From the NCBI RefSeq assembly GCF_021404465.1, contig NZ_JABFTT010000008.1, positions 1 through 64,000 on the forward strand: DNA of 64,000 bases, in the 5' to 3' direction. The DNA comes from Billgrantia zhangzhouensis. Lineage in GTDB: Bacteria; Pseudomonadota; Gammaproteobacteria; Pseudomonadales; Halomonadaceae. Positions 35,914 through 43,940 of this stretch are shown here, piece after piece. The position numbers were made by a program, and so were the translations under genes. The notes under the pieces are model-generated. The model was not told the DNA's origin and did no database searches. It saw nothing but the letters and a program-made list of their open reading frames with translations. The first letter of the stretch is position 1, and each line of letters opens with the position of its first letter.

Positions 35914-36816
35914 ATGACACACGACAACCGGTCCCTTGTCCTGATCGAGACCTTTCTCGACGCCCTATGGCTCGAGCGTGGGGCGAGCGAGCACACCCTT
36001 GTGGCCTATCGACGCGACCTTGAAGCCTGGGCGGCCCGGCTGGTGGAGGCAGGTGGCGACCTGCTCACGCCGGATGAGACGCTGCTGCCGGCCTGGCTCG
36101 ATGAGCGGCGCTGCGCCGGCTACCAACTGCGCAGCAACGCCCGACTGCTCTCCAGTCTGCGTGGCTTCTACCGCTGGGCGCTGGCCGAGGGGCGTATTGG
36201 GCGCGACCCGCTGGCCGAAGTGCGCCTGCCGCGGGTGCGCCCCAACCTGCCGGATACCCTGGAAGAGGACGAGGTGGCGCGTCTGCTGGCCGCGCCGGAC
36301 CTCAGCACCGACCTCGGCCTGCGCGATCGTGCCATGCTCGAGGTACTCTACGGCTGCGGCCTGCGAGTCTCGGAGCTGGTCGGGCTTAGCGTCGATGCTG
36401 TCAACTTGCGCCAGGGCGTGGTGCGAGTCAGGGGCAAGGGCGAGAAGGATCGACTGGTCCCGCTGGGGGAAGAGGCCGTACACTGGCTGACACGCTACAT
36501 GCGCAGCGCCCGTGGCGCGTTGATGAGCGACGCGACACGGCCGGCCCTGTTTCCCGGGCGCGGCGACAATGCCATGACCCGTCAGACTTTTTGGCACCGA
36601 ATCAAGGCGCACGCACGTACGGCCGGTATCACCCGACCATTGTCACCGCATACGTTGCGGCATGCTTTCGCCACACACCTTTTGAATCATGGTGCCAACC
36701 TGCGTGTCGTACAGTTGCTGCTCGGTCACAGCGACCTGTCGACCACCCAGATCTATACCCATGTTGCGCAGGCGCGACTCGAAGCCCTGCATGCCGAACA
36801 TCATCCTCGAGGCTGA
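35914..36816 (+). CDS. xerD: tyrosine recombinase XerD
   Basis: 300 aa. SAM-like N-terminal domain (TFLDALWLERGASEHTLVAYRRDL) and catalytic domain with the Arg of CGLRVSEL, Lys of GKGEKDRLVP, HTLRHAFATHLL, LGHSDLSTTQIYTHV (His and nucleophile Tyr). With XerC and FtsK it resolves chromosome dimers at dif. Its order xerD-dsbC is the same as in E. coli. Confidence 0.95.
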   Translation: MTHDNRSLVLIETFLDALWLERGASEHTLVAYRRDLEAWAARLVEAGGDLLTPDETLLPAWLDERRCAGYQLRSNARLLSSLRGFYRWALAEGRIGRDPLAEVRLPRVRPNLPDTLEEDEVARLLAAPDLSTDLGLRDRAMLEVLYGCGLRVSELVGLSVDAVNLRQGVVRVRGKGEKDRLVPLGEEAVHWLTRYMRSARGALMSDATRPALFPGRGDNAMTRQTFWHRIKAHARTAGITRPLSPHTLRHAFATHLLNHGANLRVVQLLLGHSDLSTTQIYTHVAQARLEALHAEHHPRG

Positions 36817-36819
36817 CAC

Positions 36820-37575
36820 ATGACTGCGTTATCCGATCGTATCGCCAGCACCTTGTTTGCGCTGACCCTGCCTGTCACAGCGCTGTTGCTGCCCAATGTC
36901 GCCCAGGCCGACGCGGCCGAGCGGCTGGCTGAGCGTCTGAAGGTGAACGGCCAGCCGATGCCCGTGGCCAGCGTTCACGAGACACCGCTGCCTGGCTTCT
37001 ACCAGGTGCGCCTGGAAACCGGCGAGGCTTTTTACAGTGACGCCGAAGGTAAATACTTTCTGGTGGGCGATCTCTACGAGAATGGCAACGATGGACTCAC
37101 CAACCTAACCGAGCAGGCGCGCAACGTCGAGCGTACCGAACAGCTTGCCCAGGTGCCGGAGAGTGAGCGCGTGGTCTTCCGTGGCACCGGTGACAGCCGG
37201 GCCGAAATCGTCGTATTCACCGATACCACCTGTCCTTACTGCCGCCAATTCCACGAGGAGGTGTCGGCGCTCAACGAGAGAGGGATCGAGGTACACTATC
37301 TGGCGTTTCCCCGGGCCGGCATGAACTCCCAGGGGGCGCGTATCCTCGAACAGATCTGGTGCGCCGACAATCGCAGCGAGGCAATGAACGCAGGCAAGCG
37401 GCAGGAGACGCTGTCGGGCAGCAGCGACTGCGACAATCCAGTCGAGGATCAGTATCATCTGGGCATGGCCGTCGGCGTACAGGGGACGCCGGCCATCGTA
37501 CTGCCCGATGGTCGGCTGGTGCCGGGCTACGTGCCCGCCGAGCGCCTGGTCGACATGCTCGGCCTGGCAGAGTAA
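36820..37575 (+). CDS. dsbC: thiol:disulfide interchange protein DsbC
   Basis: 251 aa. N-terminal signal peptide (TLFALTLPVTALLLPNVAQA), dimerisation domain, then the thioredoxin domain with active site DTTCPYCRQFHEEV and a second cysteine pair (WCADN, SDCDNP). It isomerises wrong disulfides in the periplasm. Three bp separate it from xerD. Confidence 0.95.
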   Translation: MTALSDRIASTLFALTLPVTALLLPNVAQADAAERLAERLKVNGQPMPVASVHETPLPGFYQVRLETGEAFYSDAEGKYFLVGDLYENGNDGLTNLTEQARNVERTEQLAQVPESERVVFRGTGDSRAEIVVFTDTTCPYCRQFHEEVSALNERGIEVHYLAFPRAGMNSQGARILEQIWCADNRSEAMNAGKRQETLSGSSDCDNPVEDQYHLGMAVGVQGTPAIVLPDGRLVPGYVPAERLVDMLGLAE

Positions 37576-37685
37576 CCGGCCAAGCGACAGGACGAGCAAC
37601 AGGCAGAGTCACAAGCGGCGGCAGCTCAAGCACTGCCGGACGCAATCAGAACGCTGGACATTGACATCATCAGGGGAGCAGGACA

Positions 37686-39002
37686 TTGAAACCGGTGAGA
37701 GTGGGAATCTGTGGTCTGGGTACCGTCGGCGGCGGTACCTTCAACGTACTGACGCGCAATGCCGACGAAATTGCGCGGCGGGCCGGCCGCCCTATCGTGA
37801 TCGAGCAGGTGGCGCTGCGCAGCTCCAACCCGGAGTGCGATCTCACCGGTATCAAGACCACCAACGACGTGTTCGAGGTGGCCCACAACCCTGATGTCGA
37901 CGTTCTGGTCGAGCTGGTCGGTGGCTATGACCTGGCCCGCGAGCTGGTGCTCACCGCCATCGCCAACGGCAAGCACGTGGTCACCGCCAACAAGGCGCTG
38001 ATTGCCGTGCACGGCAACGAGATCTTCCAGGCGGCCCACGAACAGGGCGTGATCGTGGCTTTCGAAGCCGCCGTTGCCGGTGGCATCCCGGTGATCAAGT
38101 CGCTGCGCGAGGGCCTTGGCGCCAACCGCATCGAGTGGGTGGCCGGCATCATCAATGGCACCGGCAACTACATCCTTACCCACATGCGCAGCGAAGGCCG
38201 CGCCTTCGAGGACGTGCTCGCTGAAGCCCAGGCGCTGGGCTACGCCGAAGCCGACCCCACTTTCGATGTCGAAGGCATCGATGCCGCCCACAAGCTGACC
38301 ATCCTGGCCTCCATCGCCTACGGCGTGCCGCTGCAGTTCGAGAAGGCCTACACCGAGGGCATTTCCCGGGTCACCGCCGAGGACGTCGAGCAGGCCGACA
38401 ACTTGGGTTACACCATCAAGCACCTGGGCATCTCCAAGCGCACCGATGCGGGGCTCGAGTTGCGCGTGCATCCGACCCTGATCCCCAAGGAGCGACTGCT
38501 GGCCAATGTGCACGGCGTCAAGAACGCCATCGCCATCATGGGCGACGCCGTGGGGCCGACGCTCTACTACGGCGCCGGTGCCGGCTCGGAGCCCACCGCC
38601 TCGGCGGTGGTAGCCGACCTGCTCGACGTCGCCCGCGACATCGCCACCGACCACCATTACCGCGTGCCTTACCTGGCCTTCAGTGGCATCGGCGAGGACG
38701 ATGGCGGCCTGCCGATTCTGCCCATGGAGGACATCGTCACCGCTTATTACCTGAGGCTGTTGGCGGTGGATCGTCCCGGTGTGCTGGCGCGGGTTGCGAC
38801 CATTCTCTCCGAGCAGGGCATCTCCATCGAGGCACTGGTGCAGAAAGAGGCCACCGAGGGCGAATTGGTACCGATCATCCTGCTGACCCACAGCTGCCGC
38901 GAAAAGCACATGAACGAAGCGATCCGCCAGATCGAGTCGATGGCCGACATCGCGGGCCCCGTCACTCGTATTCGCGTTGAAAGCCTCGACGAGCAGGAAT
39001 AA
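37686..39002 (+). CDS. hom: homoserine dehydrogenase
   Basis: 438 aa. NAD(P) Rossmann motif GICGLGTVGGGT, the VTANKAL block, catalytic PVIKSLREGLGAN and GIINGTGNYILT region with Lys/Asp residues, and a C-terminal ACT domain (about 355-438, VDRPGVLARVATILSEQGISIE) for threonine feedback. The start is TTG 37686, with GGGGAG and no nearer ATG. It reduces aspartate semialdehyde to homoserine. thrC begins 3 bp downstream. Confidence 0.95.
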   Translation: MKPVRVGICGLGTVGGGTFNVLTRNADEIARRAGRPIVIEQVALRSSNPECDLTGIKTTNDVFEVAHNPDVDVLVELVGGYDLARELVLTAIANGKHVVTANKALIAVHGNEIFQAAHEQGVIVAFEAAVAGGIPVIKSLREGLGANRIEWVAGIINGTGNYILTHMRSEGRAFEDVLAEAQALGYAEADPTFDVEGIDAAHKLTILASIAYGVPLQFEKAYTEGISRVTAEDVEQADNLGYTIKHLGISKRTDAGLELRVHPTLIPKERLLANVHGVKNAIAIMGDAVGPTLYYGAGAGSEPTASAVVADLLDVARDIATDHHYRVPYLAFSGIGEDDGGLPILPMEDIVTAYYLRLLAVDRPGVLARVATILSEQGISIEALVQKEATEGELVPIILLTHSCREKHMNEAIRQIESMADIAGPVTRIRVESLDEQE

Positions 39003-39005
39003 ACC

Positions 39006-40394
39006 ATGCGCTACATCAGTACTCGTGGGCAGGCGCCTACGCTTTCTTTCGAAGAAGTCGTGCTGACCGGCATGGCCAGCGACGGCGGACTCTACGTACC
39101 GGAGACCATCCCGCAGCTCTCTCGTGAAGAGCTCGCCGGCATGGCCGGGCTCTCCTACGCCGAGATCGCCTTCCGTGTGATGAAGCCCTACGTCAACGGA
39201 GAAATCGACGACGAGACCTTCCGCGGTATCGTGCGCGAGGCCTACGCCACCTTCAGCCACGACGCCGTGGTGCCGCTCAACCAGCTCAACGCCAACCACT
39301 TCCTGCTCGAGCTGTTCCATGGCCCCACGCTGGCGTTCAAAGACGTCGCCCTGCAGTTGCTGGGCCGCATCCTCGATCACTTCCTGGCCAAGCGCGGCGA
39401 GCGCGCGGTGATCATGGGGGCGACCTCGGGCGACACCGGCTCGGCGGCGATCGAAGGCTGCCGCCACTGCGACAACCTCGACATCTTCATCCTCCACCCG
39501 CACAACCGGGTCTCCGAGGTACAGCGTCGCCAGATGACTTCGGTGCTGGCCGACAACGTGTTCAACATCGCCATCGAAGGCAACTTCGACGAGGCCCAGG
39601 CCATGGTCAAGGCGAGTTTTGCCGACCAGGCTTTCCTGAATGGCACGCGCCTGGTGGCGGTGAACTCGATCAATTGGGCGCGCATCATGGCCCAGATCGT
39701 CTACTACGTGGCTGCCGGCGTGGCGTTGGGCGCGCCGCACCGTCAGGTCAGCTTCTGCGTGCCCTCGGCCAACTTCGGCAACGTGTTCGCCGGCTACATG
39801 GCCTATCGCATGGGGCTGCCGGTCAAGCAGTTCATCATCGCCACCAACGCCAACGACATCCTGCACCGCACCATTGCCGACAACGACTTCTCCAAGCAGG
39901 AGCTCAAGGCGACCCTGGCGCCCTCCATGGATATCGTGGTGTCGTCCAACTTCGAGCGGCTACTGTTCGAGGCCCACGAGCGTGACGGCGAAGCCGTGGC
40001 CGCGCTGCTCGAGCGCTTCCAGAACGAGCCCACGGCGCTGGCGGACGCCCCCCTGGCCCGGCTGCGTGAGCTGTTCTCGAGCCATAGCGTCGATGATGCC
40101 ACCATCCTCGAGGTGATCCGCGAGGCGCACCACCGTACCAAGGAAGTGCTCGACCCGCACACCGCTACCGGCTACCGTGCCGCCGAGCGTGTCCGGGCCG
40201 ATGCCGAGACGCCGATGATCACCCTGGCCACGGCCCACCCGGCCAAGTTCGCCGAGGCGGTGGTCAAGGCGGGCTTCCCCGGTGTGCCGCTGCCGCCGCA
40301 CATGGACGACTTGCTCGAGCGCGAGGAGCGCTATGCCGTGCTGCCGGCGGAGCTGGCGAAGGTGCAGGCGTTCGTGGCCGAGAACCGGCGGTAG
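39006..40394 (+). CDS. thrC: threonine synthase
   Basis: 462 aa PLP enzyme converting phosphohomoserine to threonine. Conserved parts are MRYISTRGQAPTLSFEEVVL, the PLP-Lys region GPTLAFKDVALQ, MGATSGDTGSAAIEG and FCVPSANFGNVFAGY. With hom it forms an operon; thrB is not here. In E. coli dsbC is followed directly by recJ, so hom-thrC is an insertion in this lineage's backbone. Confidence 0.95.
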   Translation: MRYISTRGQAPTLSFEEVVLTGMASDGGLYVPETIPQLSREELAGMAGLSYAEIAFRVMKPYVNGEIDDETFRGIVREAYATFSHDAVVPLNQLNANHFLLELFHGPTLAFKDVALQLLGRILDHFLAKRGERAVIMGATSGDTGSAAIEGCRHCDNLDIFILHPHNRVSEVQRRQMTSVLADNVFNIAIEGNFDEAQAMVKASFADQAFLNGTRLVAVNSINWARIMAQIVYYVAAGVALGAPHRQVSFCVPSANFGNVFAGYMAYRMGLPVKQFIIATNANDILHRTIADNDFSKQELKATLAPSMDIVVSSNFERLLFEAHERDGEAVAALLERFQNEPTALADAPLARLRELFSSHSVDDATILEVIREAHHRTKEVLDPHTATGYRAAERVRADAETPMITLATAHPAKFAEAVVKAGFPGVPLPPHMDDLLEREERYAVLPAELAKVQAFVAENRR

Positions 40395-40431
40395 GGTCAG
40401 CAAGGCACCTCGCCAAGGTAGCGAGGGCATA

Positions 40432-40522
40432 GGGGACAGGTCGAAGAGGAGGTCTTTTGCCATGGATGGCAAAAGTAGCGCCCAGGGATGGGTTTACAGC
40501 GCCTCCTCGTAGACCTGTCGCC
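40432..40522. repeat. structured intergenic repeat, copy A
   Basis: 91 bp between thrC and recJ. The ends are an imperfect inverted repeat of about 21 bp (GGGGACAGGTCGAAGAGGAG... and its near complement ending ACCTGTCGCC). Inside lie two small hairpins on the plus strand: TTTTGCCA-TGGA-TGGCAAAA and CCCA-GGGA-TGGG. A second copy in inverted orientation is at 51534-51635. It encodes no recognisable protein. Confidence 0.7.
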
Positions 40523-40634
40523 GGCTAGCCCGAGCGGTGGTCAATGGCGGCGAAGATAGGCCCTGCGCCCCTCGCAGCGGGGACAGCCCGAGAGACCGCG
40601 CCGCGATGCCCATGAGTCGGCCGCAAAACCCGTC

Positions 40635-42473
40635 ATGAAACAGGAGCCACGCTTGGACGTGACCGCGCCGCCCGACCTGCACGCCCGACTCAAGACACGG
40701 CTGCTGCTGCGCCCACGCAACGAGGTACTCTATGCTCGTGCCCGCGCCGAGGGGCTGACCGAGCTGCAGGCCCGGGTGCTGGCCGGTCGCCTGGCCGACT
40801 ACGAGGGCGAGTTGGCACCGCTGACCCAGCCCAGCCTGCGCTACCTCGAACACCCGGAGCGCCTGGCCGACGGTCGTCGTGCCGCCGAGCGCATCGCTAC
40901 CGCCGTGACCGAGGGCGAGCACATCGGTATCCTCACCGACTATGACGTCGATGGCATTACCTCTCACGTAGTGATCCGGCGCACCCTGGTGGAAGTCTTC
41001 GGCGTGCCGGAGTCGCGCCTGCATAGCCTGATTGGGCATCGCATCCACGACGGCTATGGCATCAGCCTGCCGCTGGTGGAGCGCACGCTAGGTCTCTCGC
41101 CGCGGCCGAGCCTGGTGATCACCGCCGACTGCGGCAGCTCCGACGAGCCGCGTATCGCCCGGCTCAAGGCGGCGGGCATCGACGTGGTAGTGAGCGATCA
41201 CCATGCTTTGCCGATCGAAGGGCCTCCGCCCTCGGCCCATGCCGTGGTGAACCCGACACGCAGCGACTGCCAGTATCCTGACCGTACCATTGCCGGCTGC
41301 ATGGTCGCCTGGCTGGTCATGTCGCTCACGCGCAGTGTGTTGATCGAGTGGGGTGTGCTGCCCGATGCGACACCCAAGCTCTCTGCCTGGCTCTCCTACG
41401 TGGCGCTGGGCACCGTGGCCGACTGTGTCTCTCTGGGTGCTAGCCCGGCCAATCGCGCCGTGGTCAGCCACGGGCTGGCACTGATCAACCGCATGGAGGC
41501 CGCCTGCTGGCGTGCCATGGCAACGCGCCTGGGCGAGGACAGCGTACCGTTCTCCGCCGAGACGCTGGCCTTCCAGATGGGGCCGCGCATCAACGCCCGT
41601 TCTCGTCTTGACGACCCCTACGCGGCATTGCACTTCATGCTGGCGGGGGACGACGCCACCGCGATACGCCATTTGCAGACGCTGGACGAGGATAATCAGT
41701 CACGCAAGGCGATCGAGGCGGAGATGGTCGAGGAGGCGCGCGCCCTGGCCTTGCCCCAGCTCGAGGCCGACCTGCCTGCCTTGGTGGTCTACCTCGAAAG
41801 CGGCCATCCCGGCGTGCAGGGCATCGTCGCCTCGCGCCTGGTGCAGGCTTTTGGACGTCCTGCGCTGGTGCTGACACCGGCTGCGGCGCCCAACATGCTC
41901 ACCGGCTCGGGGCGCTCCATCGAAGCGCTGCACCTGCGCGACGTTCTGCAGCGCGTCCATGAGCTGGCGCCCGAGGCACTGCCGCGCTTTGGCGGGCATC
42001 GCGGTGCGGCCGGGGTCGGCGTGCCGATGGAGCGGCTCAAGGCTTTCCGCTCCGCTTTCCTGCAAGCGGTGGAGGAGCAACTGGGCGGTCTCGAGCTGTT
42101 TCCCCATGTGTTCACCGACGGGACGCTGGCTTCCGGGCAGTTCCAACTGGCTACGCTGCTCGAGCTGGAGGCGCTGGGTCCCTACGGGAGGGAATTCGAT
42201 GCGCCGCTGTTCGAAGGGGAGTTCCTGGTGGAGTCGCTGCGTTCGGTGGGGGCCGACGGCACTCATCTGTCGATGACGCTGTCGGCCGGTGCGACGAGCC
42301 TCAAGGCGATCTGGTTTCGTGCACTGACGCCGGGAGAACTGCCGGCCTTTGGCTTGGGTGACAGGCTGCGCTGCGCCTATCGGCTCAGTCGCAACCGCTG
42401 GCGGGGGCAGGAGTCGCTGCAGCTCATGATCGAACATGCCGAGCCGCTGGTAGCGAAGCACCGCGCAACCTAA
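40635..42473 (+). CDS. recJ: single-stranded-DNA-specific exonuclease RecJ
   Basis: 612 aa of the DHH superfamily. Motif I is LTDYDVDGITSH, motif III VVSDHHALP (DHH), followed by the DHHA1-type domain with GQF- and GGHRGAAGVGVP. RecJ degrades 5' ends in RecF-pathway recombination and base-excision repair. ATG 40635 lies inside the gap after the repeat; ACCCGTC.ATG has no strong SD, so a nearby start (MDVT region) cannot be excluded. Confidence 0.92.
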   Translation: MKQEPRLDVTAPPDLHARLKTRLLLRPRNEVLYARARAEGLTELQARVLAGRLADYEGELAPLTQPSLRYLEHPERLADGRRAAERIATAVTEGEHIGILTDYDVDGITSHVVIRRTLVEVFGVPESRLHSLIGHRIHDGYGISLPLVERTLGLSPRPSLVITADCGSSDEPRIARLKAAGIDVVVSDHHALPIEGPPPSAHAVVNPTRSDCQYPDRTIAGCMVAWLVMSLTRSVLIEWGVLPDATPKLSAWLSYVALGTVADCVSLGASPANRAVVSHGLALINRMEAACWRAMATRLGEDSVPFSAETLAFQMGPRINARSRLDDPYAALHFMLAGDDATAIRHLQTLDEDNQSRKAIEAEMVEEARALALPQLEADLPALVVYLESGHPGVQGIVASRLVQAFGRPALVLTPAAAPNMLTGSGRSIEALHLRDVLQRVHELAPEALPRFGGHRGAAGVGVPMERLKAFRSAFLQAVEEQLGGLELFPHVFTDGTLASGQFQLATLLELEALGPYGREFDAPLFEGEFLVESLRSVGADGTHLSMTLSAGATSLKAIWFRALTPGELPAFGLGDRLRCAYRLSRNRWRGQESLQLMIEHAEPLVAKHRAT

Positions 42474-42554
42474 GCGAGATCAATGATTTCCCTGGCTCGA
42501 CCCGCTAGAATCCGGGCCGTTCGGGACTCGTCCCGCCATCCCAAGGAATCGTGA

Positions 42555-43172
42555 ATGGATCCACAAGATCTTCCCACCGATCCTCATCGCCCCTACGAGG
42601 ACGTGATGGCGATGCTGGTGGGCACGCTGTTCGTCGCCCTAGGCGTCACCTTCTATACCCAGGCGCTATTGCTCACCGGCAGTACCGCCGGCATGGCTTT
42701 CCTATTGCAATATGCCAGCGGCTGGCGCTTCGGGGTGTGGTTCTTCCTGATCAACCTGCCATTTTACTACCTGGCCGTTAAGCGCATGGGCTGGTCGTTC
42801 ACCCTGCGTACCTTCGTTGCCATCGCCCTGGTATCGCTGTTCTCCGAGCTGACCGGCAAATGGATCAGCTTCGATACATTGACCCCGCTCTATGCCTCGC
42901 TGATGGGCGGCAGCCTGATCGGCATCGGCATGCTGGTGCTGTTTCGTCACCGCACCAGTCTCGGGGGCATCAATATCCTCGCACTCTATCTGCAGGGTCG
43001 CTATGGCCTGCGTGCCGGCTACGTGCAGCTCGGCATCGACGGACTGATCATGCTCGCCGCCTTTCTCGTGCTGCCGCCGGAGCGGGTGGGGCTCTCGGTG
43101 CTCGGCGCCGTGGCGCTCAATTTGATCATTGCCCTCAATCACAAGCCCGGCCGCTATATGGGTGTGAGCTAG
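42555..43172 (+). CDS. YitT-family membrane protein
   Basis: 205 aa with five or more transmembrane segments: VGTLFVALGVTFYTQALLL, GVWFFLINLPFYYLAV, FVAIALVSLFSEL, GGSLIGIGMLVLF and AVALNLIIAL. Family motifs include GSTAGMAFLLQYASG and TSLGGINILALYLQ. Function unknown. The last two bases of the stop codon TAG are the first two bases of the MITE-like element at 43171, so the end of the gene is set by an insertion boundary. Confidence 0.82.
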   Translation: MDPQDLPTDPHRPYEDVMAMLVGTLFVALGVTFYTQALLLTGSTAGMAFLLQYASGWRFGVWFFLINLPFYYLAVKRMGWSFTLRTFVAIALVSLFSELTGKWISFDTLTPLYASLMGGSLIGIGMLVLFRHRTSLGGINILALYLQGRYGLRAGYVQLGIDGLIMLAAFLVLPPERVGLSVLGAVALNLIIALNHKPGRYMGVS

Positions 43173-43332
43173 GGAAACACTGCACAAATGCCTGCGCGAG
43201 CGAATCACTGCGTTGCGCGGTGCTGGTGCGCCAGCCCGGTCGGAATCCTCACATATACCCCATATGCTCCGGTTCCTGTGCTCCGTGCGCCTTGCGCTTC
43301 ATCTCGCTCGTCGATTTGTTCAGCGTTTCCCT
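43171..43332. repeat. MITE-like intergenic repeat, copy 2
   Basis: 162 bp bounded by AGGGAAACACTG and CAGCGTTTCCCT, terminal inverted repeats of 12 bp with one mismatch. Internal sequence includes GCGCGAGCGAATCACTGCG, TCCTCACATATACC and GTGCTCCGTGCGCCTTGCGC, much of which is shared with the copy at 35730. It lacks any coding capacity and is a probable non-autonomous transposable element. I saw no convincing target-site duplication. Confidence 0.72.
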
Positions 43333-43377
43333 GAAAAGTGGCTGTGCTCGCCGACTTTTCGGTGGGCATGGCTCTTG

Positions 43378-43797
43378 TCAGTAGTTGGGCCAGACGCCCG
43401 GCGTGGCCAGCTCGATGAGGTGGCCGTCGGGGTCGCGGAAGTAGAGGCTTTCACCGCCGCGGGGCCAATGAGTGCGCCCTTCGATGGCCACGCCGTGGTC
43501 GCTGAGCTGTCGCTCCCAGGCGGTCAGCTCGCGTGCGTCGATGGCGAAGGCGAGGTGTACCCGCCCCTTGCCATCGTGGGGCGGGATGGTACCCATGTCG
43601 TTGGGCAGCACTACGGTTTCCAGCGTCTCGCCCTGGTGGAACAACAACAGTACCGTATTGGCGCCGGCATCGTAGGCGGTGAAGCGGTGGTCGGCATTGA
43701 AGGGCTCGAGCCCCATCACACCTTCGAAAAAGACCCGCGCCCGATCCATGTCGTCAACGTAGAGCGCGGTCTCGAGAACGCCGTTGAGCCTGGGCAT
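43378..43797 (-). CDS. VOC-family (glyoxalase/bleomycin resistance-type) protein
   Basis: 139 aa of the vicinal oxygen chelate fold. It has the paired beta-alpha-beta-beta-beta modules: LETALYVDDMDRARVFFEGV and GRVHLAFAIDARELTAWERQL, with the C-terminal ESLYFRDPDGHLIELATPG and its metal-binding Glu. Substrate unknown. ATG 43797 (MPRLNGVLETAL) has AGAGAGAC upstream; an alternative ATG at 43818 adds seven residues. It lies downstream of the copper operon on the same strand. Confidence 0.8.
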   Translation of the reverse strand: MPRLNGVLETALYVDDMDRARVFFEGVMGLEPFNADHRFTAYDAGANTVLLLFHQGETLETVVLPNDMGTIPPHDGKGRVHLAFAIDARELTAWERQLSDHGVAIEGRTHWPRGGESLYFRDPDGHLIELATPGVWPNY

Positions 43798-43865
43798 GGC
43801 TGTCTCTCTTTCTGCCATATGTCTTCAGCTTAGCAGGTACTTTTATCCTGCCTGTTGGGCATGGT

Positions 43866-43940
43866 TCAGCGGCGCCACCAGAACCACCAGGCGATGGCTA
43901 GGATCAGAACCATGCCGACGAGATTGACGAACCAGCTCAT
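43866..43940 (-). CDS. 24-aa single-membrane-segment peptide coupled to copA
   Basis: Reads [20 protein letters not shown] then WWRR and a stop. It is a single hydrophobic helix with a Trp-rich, basic end, so an inner-membrane peptide. A perfect AGGAGG lies 7 nt before the ATG, and the ATG overlaps the copA stop (ATGA). The strength of the ribosome site and the coupling make it very likely to be translated. It could modulate the copper ATPase, like other small P-type-ATPase partner peptides. I do not recognise a named family, and the role is inference. Confidence 0.65.
   Translation of the reverse strand: MSWFVNLVGMVLILAIAWWFWWRR

Noticed and set aside
37626-39866. A very long open frame (746 codons) on the minus strand across hom and thrC
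   Set aside because: It mirrors the codon structure of two well-supported genes in high-GC DNA, has a low-complexity His/Val/Gly-rich sequence and no family resemblance.
40395-40634. thrC-recJ gap considered as a small RNA gene
   Set aside because: The structure found there is shared with the repeat behind lysS, so a dispersed repeat explains it better, although transcription is not excluded.
43213-43833. A 206-codon frame running out of the second MITE-like copy
   Set aside because: It combines repeat sequence with the antisense strand of the VOC gene.
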